A stretch of 64,000 nt of DNA. Origin: Streptococcus sp. 1643 (GTDB lineage: Bacteria > Bacillota > Bacilli > Lactobacillales > Streptococcaceae). Position 1 is the first letter of the stretch. The number at the start of each line of letters is the position of its first letter. The stretch spans positions 259,001 through 323,000 of the forward strand of contig NZ_CP040231.1 in NCBI RefSeq assembly GCF_006228325.1, given 5' to 3'. Under the pieces are notes generated by a model that ran no database searches, was not told the DNA's origin, and saw only the letters and a list, made by a program, of their open reading frames with translations. Below are positions 55,561-64,000 of this stretch, piece by piece. The position numbers and the translations under genes are program-made.

Positions 55561-56073
55561 ATGAATAGTGAAGTACAATTTCGGCTTTTTACAATAGTTG
55601 ATTTGGACAAGGAAGAAGAATATTTACATGAGATGCACTTGAAAGGTTGGAGATATAGAACTAATCGTTTTGGCTTTTTCTATTTTGAGCAATGCCAACC
55701 AGATGATGTCATCTATCATATCTATGATTCTAGATTTCTTAAAAAGTATAAGCATGAACTACAAGATTTTAGAAATAGCGGTTGGGAATTGATAGAAACA
55801 GGTTTTTGTTCAATTCTTCGTAAACCAACTTCTGATATACTTTCAGAGGATCAAGTCTATATGAGTAAGGGTCTTAGATGGGAAGTTACGCGGTCTAGAC
55901 TTCGTTCCTGTATAGCCGCTTTCTCAGGTGGTCTTGTTGTTTGCATGAGTTTGTATCGAGAAAACTTGTCTCAGTCTTTCTTTATTATTTTCGTTTTATA
56001 CGCTTGCTTGATTTCTTATCTAATCTATGGTTTTTTCAGACTTAAAAGGAAATACCAAGTAGATGAGAAGTAA
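55561..56073 (+). CDS. DUF2812-type membrane protein, 170 aa
   Basis: A TGGAGGTAAGACA site precedes the ATG. It is a paralogue of the previous protein (LDKEEEYLHEMHLKGWRY; FEQCQPDDVIYHI; NSGWELIETG), also with two C-terminal helices. The two probably act as a pair under the PadR regulator. Confidence 0.75.
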   Translation: MNSEVQFRLFTIVDLDKEEEYLHEMHLKGWRYRTNRFGFFYFEQCQPDDVIYHIYDSRFLKKYKHELQDFRNSGWELIETGFCSILRKPTSDILSEDQVYMSKGLRWEVTRSRLRSCIAAFSGGLVVCMSLYRENLSQSFFIIFVLYACLISYLIYGFFRLKRKYQVDEK

Positions 56074-56097
56074 GATTCTAGGTCTTCAGACTGATTT

Positions 56098-56124
56098 TTA
56101 GCACTCTTGGCAAAAGAGTGCTAA
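56098..56124 (+). promoter_or_regulatory. CIRCE element 1 (HrcA operator)
   Basis: TTAGCACTC-N9-GAGTGCTAA matches the CIRCE consensus perfectly and lies upstream of the hrcA promoter. Confidence 0.95.
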
Positions 56125-56141
56125 TTTTTTGAGTTTTTGTC

Positions 56142-56169
56142 TTGACATTCTCTTCTAAGGGTGTATAAT
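56142..56169 (+). promoter_or_regulatory. hrcA operon promoter
   Basis: TTGACA (56142-56147), a 16-bp spacer and TATAAT (56164-56169) lie between the two CIRCE elements. Confidence 0.9.
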
Positions 56170-56180
56170 AGAATCATGAG

Positions 56181-56207
56181 TTAGCACTCGGATGTATGGA
56201 GTGCTAA
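56181..56207 (+). promoter_or_regulatory. CIRCE element 2 (HrcA operator)
   Basis: A second perfect TTAGCACTC-N9-GAGTGCTAA lies just after the likely transcription start. Confidence 0.95.
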
Positions 56208-56233
56208 GCGATCGGACAGAGAGGAGTGATGAG

Positions 56234-57268
56234 ATGGTTACAGAGCGTCAGCAGGATATTTTAAATCTGATTATTGACATCTTTACCAAAACGCACGAAC
56301 CTGTCGGATCTAAGGCGCTACAAGAGTCTATCAATTCTAGTAGTGCTACCATTCGTAATGACATGGCAGCTCTAGAGAAGCAGGGCTTGCTTGAGAAGGC
56401 TCATACCTCAAGCGGTCGGATGCCAAGTGTTGCTGGTTTTCAGTACTATGTGAAACACTCGCTGGCTTTTGACAGACTGGCTGAAAATGAGGTATACGAG
56501 ATTGTCAAAGCCTTTGATCAGGAGTTCTTCAAACTGGAGGATATTCTGCAAGAGGCTGCTAATCTACTGACAGACCTGAGTGGCTGTACGGTAGTAGCGC
56601 TAGATGTTGAACCGAGCAGGCAACGGTTGACAGCCTTTGATATCGTTGTTCTGGGACAACATACAGCTTTGGCAGTATTTACCCTAGATGAGTCCCGAAC
56701 GGTTACCAGTCAGTTTTTGATTCCAAGGAACTTCTTGCAGGAAGATTTGCTGAAACTGAAGAGCATCATTCAGGAACGTTTCTTAGGACACACTGTTCTA
56801 GATATTCACTACAAGATTCGGACGGAGATTCCGCAGATTATCCAGCGTTACTTTACAACAACGGACAATGTCATGGATCTCTTTGAACATATTTTTAAAG
56901 AAATGTTCAACGAAAACATTGTAGTATCTGGCAAGGTCAATCTTTTGAATTTTGCCAATCTAGCAGCCTATCAGTTCTTTGACCAACCGCAAAAGGTGGC
57001 TCTGGAGATTCGTGAGGGTCTGCATGAAGATCAGATGCAAAATGTCCGTGTTGCGGACAGTCAAGAGTCTTGTCTAGCAGACCTAGCGGTGATTAGCAGT
57101 AAATTCCTCATTCCTTATCGGGGTTTTGGAATTCTAGCGATTATCGGTCCGGTTAATCTGGATTACCAGCAATTGGTCAACCAAGTCAATGTTGTCAATC
57201 GTGTTTTGACCATGAAGTTGACAGATTTTTACCGCTATCTCAGCAGTAATCATTACGAAGTAAATTAA
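56234..57268 (+). CDS. hrcA: Heat-inducible repressor HrcA
   Basis: The ATG at 56234 follows GAGGAGTGATGAG, giving 344 aa, the usual pneumococcal length. It has an N-terminal winged helix ([36 protein letters not shown]) and a GAF-like domain. It binds the CIRCE sites and is kept active by GroEL. It heads the hrcA-grpE-dnaK-dnaJ operon. Confidence 0.96.
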   Translation: MVTERQQDILNLIIDIFTKTHEPVGSKALQESINSSSATIRNDMAALEKQGLLEKAHTSSGRMPSVAGFQYYVKHSLAFDRLAENEVYEIVKAFDQEFFKLEDILQEAANLLTDLSGCTVVALDVEPSRQRLTAFDIVVLGQHTALAVFTLDESRTVTSQFLIPRNFLQEDLLKLKSIIQERFLGHTVLDIHYKIRTEIPQIIQRYFTTTDNVMDLFEHIFKEMFNENIVVSGKVNLLNFANLAAYQFFDQPQKVALEIREGLHEDQMQNVRVADSQESCLADLAVISSKFLIPYRGFGILAIIGPVNLDYQQLVNQVNVVNRVLTMKLTDFYRYLSSNHYEVN

Positions 57269-57294
57269 GATTGAAATCATTAAAGGAGGCGAAA

Positions 57295-57810
57295 ATGGCC
57301 CAAGATAAGAAAAATGAAGAAATAAAAGAAGAGGAAGTTGTGGAAACAACAGAAGAAACAACTCCTGAGAAGTCTGAGTTGGAATTGGCAAATGAACGTG
57401 CGGATGAGTTCGAAAACAAATACCTTCGCGCTCATGCAGAAATGCAAAATATTCAACGCCGTGCCAATGAAGAACGTCAAAACTTGCAACGTTATCGTAG
57501 CCAAGATCTGGCAAAAGCAATCTTACCATCGCTTGACAACTTAGAACGTGCACTAGCAGTTGAAGGTTTGACAGACGATGTCAAAAAAGGATTGGAGATG
57601 GTGCAAGAGAGCTTGGTACATTCCTTGAAAGAAGAAGGAATCGAAGAAATCGCGGCTGACGGCGGATTTGACCATAACTATCACATGGCCATCCAAACTC
57701 TCCCAGCAGACGATGAACACCCAGCAGATACCATCGCACAAGTCTTCCAAAAAGGCTACAAACTCCATGACCGCATCCTACGCCCAGCCATGGTAGTGGT
57801 CTATAACTAG
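57295..57810 (+). CDS. grpE: Nucleotide exchange factor GrpE
   Basis: The ATG at 57295 follows AAAGGAGGCGAAA and gives 171 aa. An acidic N-terminus and long coiled coil are followed by the beta domain with the GrpE signature ([38 protein letters not shown]). It releases ADP from DnaK. Confidence 0.96.
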   Translation: MAQDKKNEEIKEEEVVETTEETTPEKSELELANERADEFENKYLRAHAEMQNIQRRANEERQNLQRYRSQDLAKAILPSLDNLERALAVEGLTDDVKKGLEMVQESLVHSLKEEGIEEIAADGGFDHNYHMAIQTLPADDEHPADTIAQVFQKGYKLHDRILRPAMVVVYN

Positions 57811-59882
<2,072 letters not shown>

Positions 59883-60278
59883 GATGCAAAGCCCGTTAAA
59901 ACCTCACAGTGAAAATAGGAAATCTGACGCAGAAACTTTAGTTTCTAGGAAGATTTGCACCTAAAGGTAGCCATATCTGTAGTTCGCTAAAGCGAAAACA
60001 GCTACGTCTCTTTTTCACCAAGAGGTTAGGGCGTGCTCAATTCGGTAAGATGTTGAGGCGTTAAGAAAACGAAAGAAAAATAGGAAGCCATCGCCTTGTG
60101 CGATGCACAAAAGATGGCTTCCTATTTTTCCCGAAGTTTTTAGCCGAAACTCAGTTAAGCCTAACTCGTTAAGAATGACGAATTACTAAGGTTCATTGTC
60201 TAAATGTAATAATGATAGGAAGAAATCCAGAGGTTGCAACCCAGCCTCTGTTTTTCGGTAAAATAGAGGATGTTGCGT
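59883..60278. other. dnaK-to-DJ-1 gene spacer, structured non-coding DNA
   Basis: This spacer has several inverted repeats (AGAAACT/AGTTTCT near 59931; GTAG...CTAC near 59980) and one strong terminator, but no gene. Such structure suggests decayed mobile repeats or RNA processing sites within the heat-shock operon. Confidence 0.45.
60076..60129 (+). terminator. Long terminator hairpin after dnaK
   Basis: AAAAATAGGAAGCCATC pairs perfectly with GATGGCTTCCTATTTTT (17 bp) around an inner GTGC / GCAC loop. Confidence 0.85.
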
Positions 60279-60911
60279 ATGAAAAAAGTACTTTGTATCA
60301 TTTATCCTAATTTTTCTCTTTATGAGATAACTGCTTTAACAAGTACTTTAGCTCTGTCTTTTGACATCACGATTGATTATGTCGCTTCAAATCATTCGAT
60401 GATTGTCTCTGAAGATGGTTTGCCCTGCCAACCGACGAAGACGTTGAATCAAATACGTCTAGAAGAGTATTCTTGTATCATTTTACCAGGAATGGTAAAT
60501 ATAGGGCCTGCTCTACAGGATGAAAAATTAGCCTCATTTTTGAGAGAACTCGGTGAGCAGGATATCTTAATTACAGCAATTTCTTCTGCGCCCATTTTGT
60601 TAGCGAAAGCTGGCTTGTTGAATGATACGAAATTTACTGGTGGGATTTGGCAAAACTTCTTTGACTATTTTGAATTTCTTCCACGTGAGAATTTCCAACC
60701 TAAACTGGTTGTGCAAGATAAAAATATCATTACGGCTATTGGCTTTGCACATCAAGAGTTTGCAAGAAAAGTGATACTTGGTCTAGGTTTGGCAGAAAAT
60801 ACTGACAACTATTTTAAAGAACAGAACGAATATTCAGAAGAGGACTTGATTTTTACTCTATCGGATAAAGAGTTTGATGAAGTGAAGCAGAGTATAGAAA
60901 ATACACTCTAA
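60279..60911 (+). CDS. DJ-1/PfpI-family protein without the usual cysteine
   Basis: The ATG at 60279 follows GAGGATGTTGCGT (210 aa). The fold signatures are KKVLCIIYPNFSLYEI and the LPGM segment. The nucleophile elbow, normally with Cys, reads AISSAPILLAKAGLL, with Ser in the usual Cys place. It therefore may not act as a peptidase or glyoxalase. It lies between dnaK and dnaJ and has its own promoter-like TAAAAT upstream, so it may be expressed separately. Confidence 0.8.
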   Translation: MKKVLCIIYPNFSLYEITALTSTLALSFDITIDYVASNHSMIVSEDGLPCQPTKTLNQIRLEEYSCIILPGMVNIGPALQDEKLASFLRELGEQDILITAISSAPILLAKAGLLNDTKFTGGIWQNFFDYFEFLPRENFQPKLVVQDKNIITAIGFAHQEFARKVILGLGLAENTDNYFKEQNEYSEEDLIFTLSDKEFDEVKQSIENTL

Positions 60912-60961
60912 TGATTTACTTATAAACTATAGAAAGGAATAAGGGTGTTCGTAATTGAACT

Positions 60962-61050
60962 CGAGCGGAAAGCTTGGAAATTAGATAAACCTCCTAAGAA
61001 ATCAGGATTTCTTGTCGGTTTCCTAAATTTCAGTCGCTTTCTGTTCGCTC
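60962..61050. repeat. Long imperfect inverted repeat reaching up to dnaJ
   Basis: About 90 bp fold into one long hairpin: GAGCGGAAAGC / GCTTTCTGTTCGCTC at the outside, GAAATTAGATAAACC / GGTTTCCTAAATTTC in the middle and AAGAAATC / GATTTCTT at the centre. It looks like a small non-autonomous repeat inserted between the DJ-1 gene and dnaJ. Confidence 0.65.
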
Positions 61051-61062
61051 TTAGTATCTTGT

Positions 61063-62199
61063 ATGAACAATACTGAATTTTATGATCGTCTGGGGGTGTC
61101 AAAAAACGCTTCGGCAGACGAGATCAAAAAGGCTTATCGTAAGCTTTCAAAAAAATACCACCCAGATATCAACAAGGAGCCTGGTGCTGAGGAAAAATAC
61201 AAGGAAGTTCAAGAAGCCTATGAGACTTTGAGTGACGACCAAAAACGTGCAGCCTACGACCAATATGGTGCTGCAGGTGCCAACGGTGGCTTTGGTGGTG
61301 CTGGCGGTTTTGGTGGCTTTGACGGAGCAGGTGGCTTCGGTGGTTTTGAAGATATCTTTTCAAGTTTTTTCGGGGGAGGCGGAGCTTCACGCAATCCAAA
61401 CGCTCCTCGTCAAGGGGATGACCTCCAGTACCGTGTGAACTTGACCTTTGAAGAAGCCATCTTCGGAGCTGAAAAAGAAGTTAAGTACAACCGTGAAGCA
61501 AGCTGTCGTACCTGTAATGGATCTGGTGCTAAGCCAGGGACAAGTCCAGTCACTTGTGGACGCTGTCATGGCGCTGGTGTCATTAATGTCGATACGCAGA
61601 CTCCGCTTGGTATGATGCGACGTCAAGTAACTTGTGATGTCTGTCATGGTCGCGGAAAAGAAATCAAGGATCCATGTACAACTTGTCATGGAACAGGTCA
61701 TGAAAAACAAGCTCATAGCGTACATGTGAAAATTCCTGCTGGTGTGGAAACTGGTCAACAAATTCGCCTAGCTGGTCAAGGTGAAGCAGGCTTTAACGGT
61801 GGGCCTTACGGAGATTTGTATGTAGTGGTTTCAGTAGAAGCTAGCGATAAGTTTGAACGTGAAGGAACAACTATTTTCTACAAGTTAAATCTTAATATTG
61901 TCCAAGCTACTCTTGGAGATACTGTGGAAATTCCAACCGTGCATGGAGATGTTGAATTGGTTATCCCAGAAGGAACACAGACTGGCAAGAAATTCCGTCT
62001 ACGTGGTAAGGGAGCACCTAGCCTTCGTGGCGGTGCCGTTGGTGACCAATACGTTACTGTCAATGTCGTGACTCCGACAGGTTTGAACGACCGCCAAAAA
62101 GCAGCGCTTAAAGAATTCGCAGCTGCAGGTGACTTGAAAGTCAATCCAAAGAAAAAAGGCTTCTTTGATCATATAAAAGATGCCTTTGAAGGAGAATAA
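61063..62199 (+). CDS. dnaJ: Chaperone DnaJ (Hsp40)
   Basis: This 378 aa co-chaperone has the J domain with HPD (residues 33-35) and a Gly/Phe-rich linker. The zinc domain has four CxxCxGxG repeats ([32 protein letters not shown]), and a C-terminal client domain follows. It stimulates DnaK ATPase. The start [12 protein letters not shown] is the family start, yet no ribosome site is visible in the 20 nt before the ATG, where the inverted repeat ends. Confidence 0.96.
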   Translation: MNNTEFYDRLGVSKNASADEIKKAYRKLSKKYHPDINKEPGAEEKYKEVQEAYETLSDDQKRAAYDQYGAAGANGGFGGAGGFGGFDGAGGFGGFEDIFSSFFGGGGASRNPNAPRQGDDLQYRVNLTFEEAIFGAEKEVKYNREASCRTCNGSGAKPGTSPVTCGRCHGAGVINVDTQTPLGMMRRQVTCDVCHGRGKEIKDPCTTCHGTGHEKQAHSVHVKIPAGVETGQQIRLAGQGEAGFNGGPYGDLYVVVSVEASDKFEREGTTIFYKLNLNIVQATLGDTVEIPTVHGDVELVIPEGTQTGKKFRLRGKGAPSLRGGAVGDQYVTVNVVTPTGLNDRQKAALKEFAAAGDLKVNPKKKGFFDHIKDAFEGE

Positions 62200-62202
62200 A
62201 CT

Positions 62203-62226
62203 AAAAAGAGCCGAGTGGCTCTTTTT
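62203..62226 (+). terminator. dnaJ terminator
   Basis: AAAAAGAGCC pairs with GGCTCTTTTT around GAGT, just after the dnaJ stop. Confidence 0.9.
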
Positions 62227-62298
62227 AAAGCGTAAACCAGCTATATCCCATCAACTATACACCACAATTGAGACAACTCATTCACCGTTTCATAACTA

Positions 62299-62451
62299 AT
62301 ACTCTTCGAAAATCTCTTCAAACCGCGTCAACGTCGCCTTGCGTATATATATGTAACTGACTTCGTCAGTCTTATCTACAACCTCAAAACAGTGTTTTGA
62401 GCAACCTGCGGCTAGTTTCTTAGTTTGCTCTTTGATTTTCATTGAGTATAA
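62299..62451. repeat. BOX repeat element
   Basis: The sequence runs from ATACTCTTCGAAAATCTCTT through the GACTTCGTCAG and CTCAAAACAGTGTTTTGAG segments to TTTTCATTGAGTATA, the boxA-boxB-boxC order known from pneumococcus and relatives. It is transcribed non-coding DNA. Confidence 0.93.
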
Positions 62452-62616
62452 ATCAAATACTTTCCCAGACTTTTCGCTGTAATGAAAACACCTGAAACCG
62501 ATTGATTTCAGGTGTCCGGACACTTTGAGGCCTAGGCTCAAAGTTTAGGTATGGAGCTTCGAAGAAGGTCGCTACCGTCCGTCATTACTTAAGGAAAGTC
62601 TTAAAAAATCTATAAA
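62452..62616. other. Spacer between BOX element and terminator
   Basis: It holds the hairpin ACTTTGAG / CTCAAAGT (62522-62544), similar to that between grpE and dnaK. No gene is seen. Confidence 0.45.
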
Positions 62617-62643
62617 CTAAAAAGAGCCATCGGGCTCTTTTTA
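62617..62643. terminator. Terminator after the coiled-coil protein gene
   Basis: TAAAAAGAGCC pairs with GGGCTCTTTTTA and overlaps the stop codon at 62641. It closely resembles the dnaJ terminator. Confidence 0.85.
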
Positions 62644-62928
62644 CTTATCCTCAAGCTCCTGTGTTTCTTTTACCACAGTTAGTCTAGTTTGGAAATCTTT
62701 TTCCAAGACTTTGAACTTGTAGGTCAAATCTTTTTGGTATTCCTTGATAAGGGCTTTTTGTTGGTCGATGATTTGTAGGCTGTTTTGGATGATATCCAAA
62801 TCATCCTTGATAGCTTCGACGCGGTCAGTTGTATCTAGCACTTCATCCTGAATGGCTTGGCGATTTTTCACGACAAAATAACTTCCGGCTGCAGCTCCTG
62901 CAAATAGCAATAGATTGGATAGTTTCAT
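62641..62928 (-). CDS. Small membrane-anchored coiled-coil protein, 95 aa
   Basis: The protein has an N-terminal membrane helix (SNLLLFAGAAAGSYFVV, residues 4-20) followed by a charged coiled coil to the C-terminus. It resembles YtxH-like proteins in layout, but I do not recognise the family. It follows the HIT gene by 9 nt and shares its operon. Confidence 0.75.
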   Translation of the reverse strand: MKLSNLLLFAGAAAGSYFVVKNRQAIQDEVLDTTDRVEAIKDDLDIIQNSLQIIDQQKALIKEYQKDLTYKFKVLEKDFQTRLTVVKETQELEDK

Positions 62929-62937
62929 GGCAACTCC

Positions 62938-63348
62938 TTAAGCGTTTTTAATGGTTTCAGCGACTTGGGCAAGTTTGTCAAAGTCAGGTTCGTGGGCGAT
63001 AAAGTCAATCTTAAGGTCATCTTCTGCACTGTAGCGAGGAACGAGGTGCACGTGAGTATGAAAGACCGTTTGACCAGCAATTTCCTCGCAGTTGGCAATG
63101 ATATTCATGCCGACAGCTTTGGTAGCCTTCATGACTTTTTGAGCCACTGTTGGCACTTGGGCAAAGAGTTGGCTAGCACTCGCAGCATCCATCTCCAAAA
63201 GATTGCGATAGTGCTCTTTGGGTACAATGAGGGTGTGTCCAGGCGTTACTTGAGAGATATCAAGAAAGGCAAGAACCTGCTCATCCTCGTATACTTTTGA
63301 AGCAGGAATCTCCCCTGCGATAATCTTACAAAAAATGCAATCTGACAT
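62938..63348 (-). CDS. hit: HIT-family nucleotide hydrolase (Hit)
   Basis: The ATG at 63346-63348 has a GAGGTGG site 5 nt upstream, giving 136 aa. The protein has the zinc Cys pair DCIFCKI and the histidine triad HTHVHLVPR near residue 97. It hydrolyses adenosine-5'-phosphoramidate-type substrates. It is divergent from the ABC transporter gene, an arrangement also known from hit/ecsA in Bacillus. Confidence 0.93.
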   Translation of the reverse strand: MSDCIFCKIIAGEIPASKVYEDEQVLAFLDISQVTPGHTLIVPKEHYRNLLEMDAASASQLFAQVPTVAQKVMKATKAVGMNIIANCEEIAGQTVFHTHVHLVPRYSAEDDLKIDFIAHEPDFDKLAQVAETIKNA

Positions 63349-63378
63349 AAAATCCACCTCTACTGTATTGAATTTTGA

Positions 63379-63384
63379 TATAAT
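63379..63384 (+). promoter_or_regulatory. -10 box of the ecsA-like gene
   Basis: TATAAT preceded by TG one base upstream (TGATATAAT) forms an extended -10 promoter about 30 nt before the ATG. Confidence 0.65.
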
Positions 63385-63415
63385 ATAGCTACATTATACC
63401 AGATTCGGAGAAAAT

Positions 63416-64000
63416 ATGTTAGAAATTAAAAACCTGACAGGAGGCTATGTTCATGTCCCTGTCTTGAAAGATGTGTCCTTTACCGTTGAAAGTGGGCAGT
63501 TGGTCGGTTTGATTGGGCTCAACGGTGCTGGGAAATCAACGACAATCAATGAGATTATTGGTCTGTTGACACCTTACAGTGGGGAAATCAAGATTAACGG
63601 TCTCACCCTGCGAGAAGATGCGACCAGCTATCGCAAGCAGATTGGGTATATCCCAGAAACGCCTAGTCTGTATGAGGAATTGACCCTCAGGGAGCATATT
63701 GAGACGGTTGCCATGGCCTATGGTATTGAGCAAAAAGTGGCTTTTGAGCGAGTAGAATCTTTGTTAAAAATGTTCCGTCTGGACCAAAAATTGGACTGGT
63801 TCCCAGTGCATTTTTCCAAAGGGATGAAGCAGAAGGTCATGATTATCTGTGCATTTGTGGTAGATCCGAGTCTTTTCATCGTTGATGAGCCTTTTCTTGG
63901 GCTCGATCCGCTGGCGATTGCCGACTTGATTCAGCTTTTGGAAGTAGAAAAGCAAAAAGGCAAGTCCATTCTCATGAGTACCCACGTGCTGGATTCAGCG
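63416..64000 (+). CDS. ecsA: EcsA-type ABC transporter ATPase, cut by window end
   Basis: An ATG at 63416 after CGGAGAAAAT opens a frame of 195 codons to the window edge. It has Walker A GLNGAGKST (about residues 38-46), the signature region FSKGMKQK, Walker B LFIVDEPFLGLDP and the H-loop MSTHVLD. It is the ATP-binding half of an exporter related to EcsAB, whose membrane partner should follow outside. Divergence from hit supports the call. Confidence 0.88.
   Translation, partial: MLEIKNLTGGYVHVPVLKDVSFTVESGQLVGLIGLNGAGKSTTINEIIGLLTPYSGEIKINGLTLREDATSYRKQIGYIPETPSLYEELTLREHIETVAMAYGIEQKVAFERVESLLKMFRLDQKLDWFPVHFSKGMKQKVMIICAFVVDPSLFIVDEPFLGLDPLAIADLIQLLEVEKQKGKSILMSTHVLDSA

Noticed and set aside
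56098..56124. Terminator after the DUF2812 genes
   Set aside because: The inverted repeat is an exact CIRCE operator; it may add some termination, but its main identity is regulatory.
62296..62541. 81-codon frame on the minus strand
   Set aside because: It runs through the BOX element, has no ribosome site, and its codons simply translate the repeat.

Overview
The window looks like chromosome of a mitis-group Streptococcus (S. mitis / S. pneumoniae / S. oralis cluster). This rests on a typical pneumococcal-type BOX repeat at 62299-62451, on GlnR and CIRCE sites in streptococcal positions, and on gene strings familiar from pneumococcus: rsmH-ftsL-pbpX-mraY, treR/treB/treC, murI to yidD, pgk, glnR-glnA, hrcA-grpE-dnaK-dnaJ. 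Species cannot be fixed from the window alone.

Region 1 (1 to about 19.86 kb) is foreign, AT-rich DNA made of two related integrative mobilizable-type elements lying head to tail. Both carry the same three-gene block on the minus strand: a 104-106 aa protein, an FtsK/TcpA-like ATPase and a two-helix membrane protein, joined by overlapping stop/start codons. Element A (1 to about 5.2 kb, cut by the window start) also has a sigma-region-4-like protein, a large XRE regulator and a cadmium-resistance pair cadD-cadX with its operator. Element B (about 5.2-19.6 kb) has a tyrosine integrase, an excisionase-like protein, a pMV158-family HUH Rep protein with a likely nick hairpin, the three-gene block, an XRE regulator and then cargo. 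The cargo is a one-gene MmeI-like restriction-modification enzyme, a Cys/His-motif protein on the other strand, and a five-gene plus-strand operon (14672-19354). That operon encodes a putative PD-(D/E)XK protein, a Ser/Thr-kinase-like protein, a helical unknown, a cytoplasmic NucA/EndA-type nuclease and an FRG-domain protein; it is the best candidate here for an undescribed defence system. The right end carries integrase arm-type repeats and a duplicated last 15 codons plus stop of rpsI (19817-19864), which points to integration at the 3' end of rpsI.

Region 2 (19.9-26.4 kb) holds a membrane protein, an SOS-type HdiR regulator with UmuC polymerase, a YolD-like protein and a small unknown, then on the minus strand a small XRE regulator, DUF3278-type membrane proteins and glutathione peroxidase. 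Region 3 (26.5-31 kb) is a division/cell-wall operon; its PBP2x carries substitutions known from beta-lactam-resistant mosaic alleles. Region 4 (31-40.8 kb) holds a giant LPxTG-anchored GH95 fucosidase gene that seems to have lost its signal peptide, followed by the trehalose genes.

Region 5 (40.8-50.3 kb) is a dense housekeeping string: UPF0154, murI, RdgB-like pyrophosphatase, YfcE-type phosphodiesterase, CBS protein, XerD-like protein, scpA, scpB, rluB, yidD, pepA, a bacteriocin-immunity-like gene and a Na/Pi cotransporter. Region 6 (50.3-56 kb) has a likely small RNA or 31-codon gene, pgk, a membrane protein, glnR-glnA and a PadR/DUF2812 cluster. Region 7 (56-62.2 kb) is the heat-shock operon with two CIRCE sites and repeat-rich spacers. 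The window closes with a coiled-coil membrane protein, a HIT protein and the start of an EcsA-type ABC ATPase gene.
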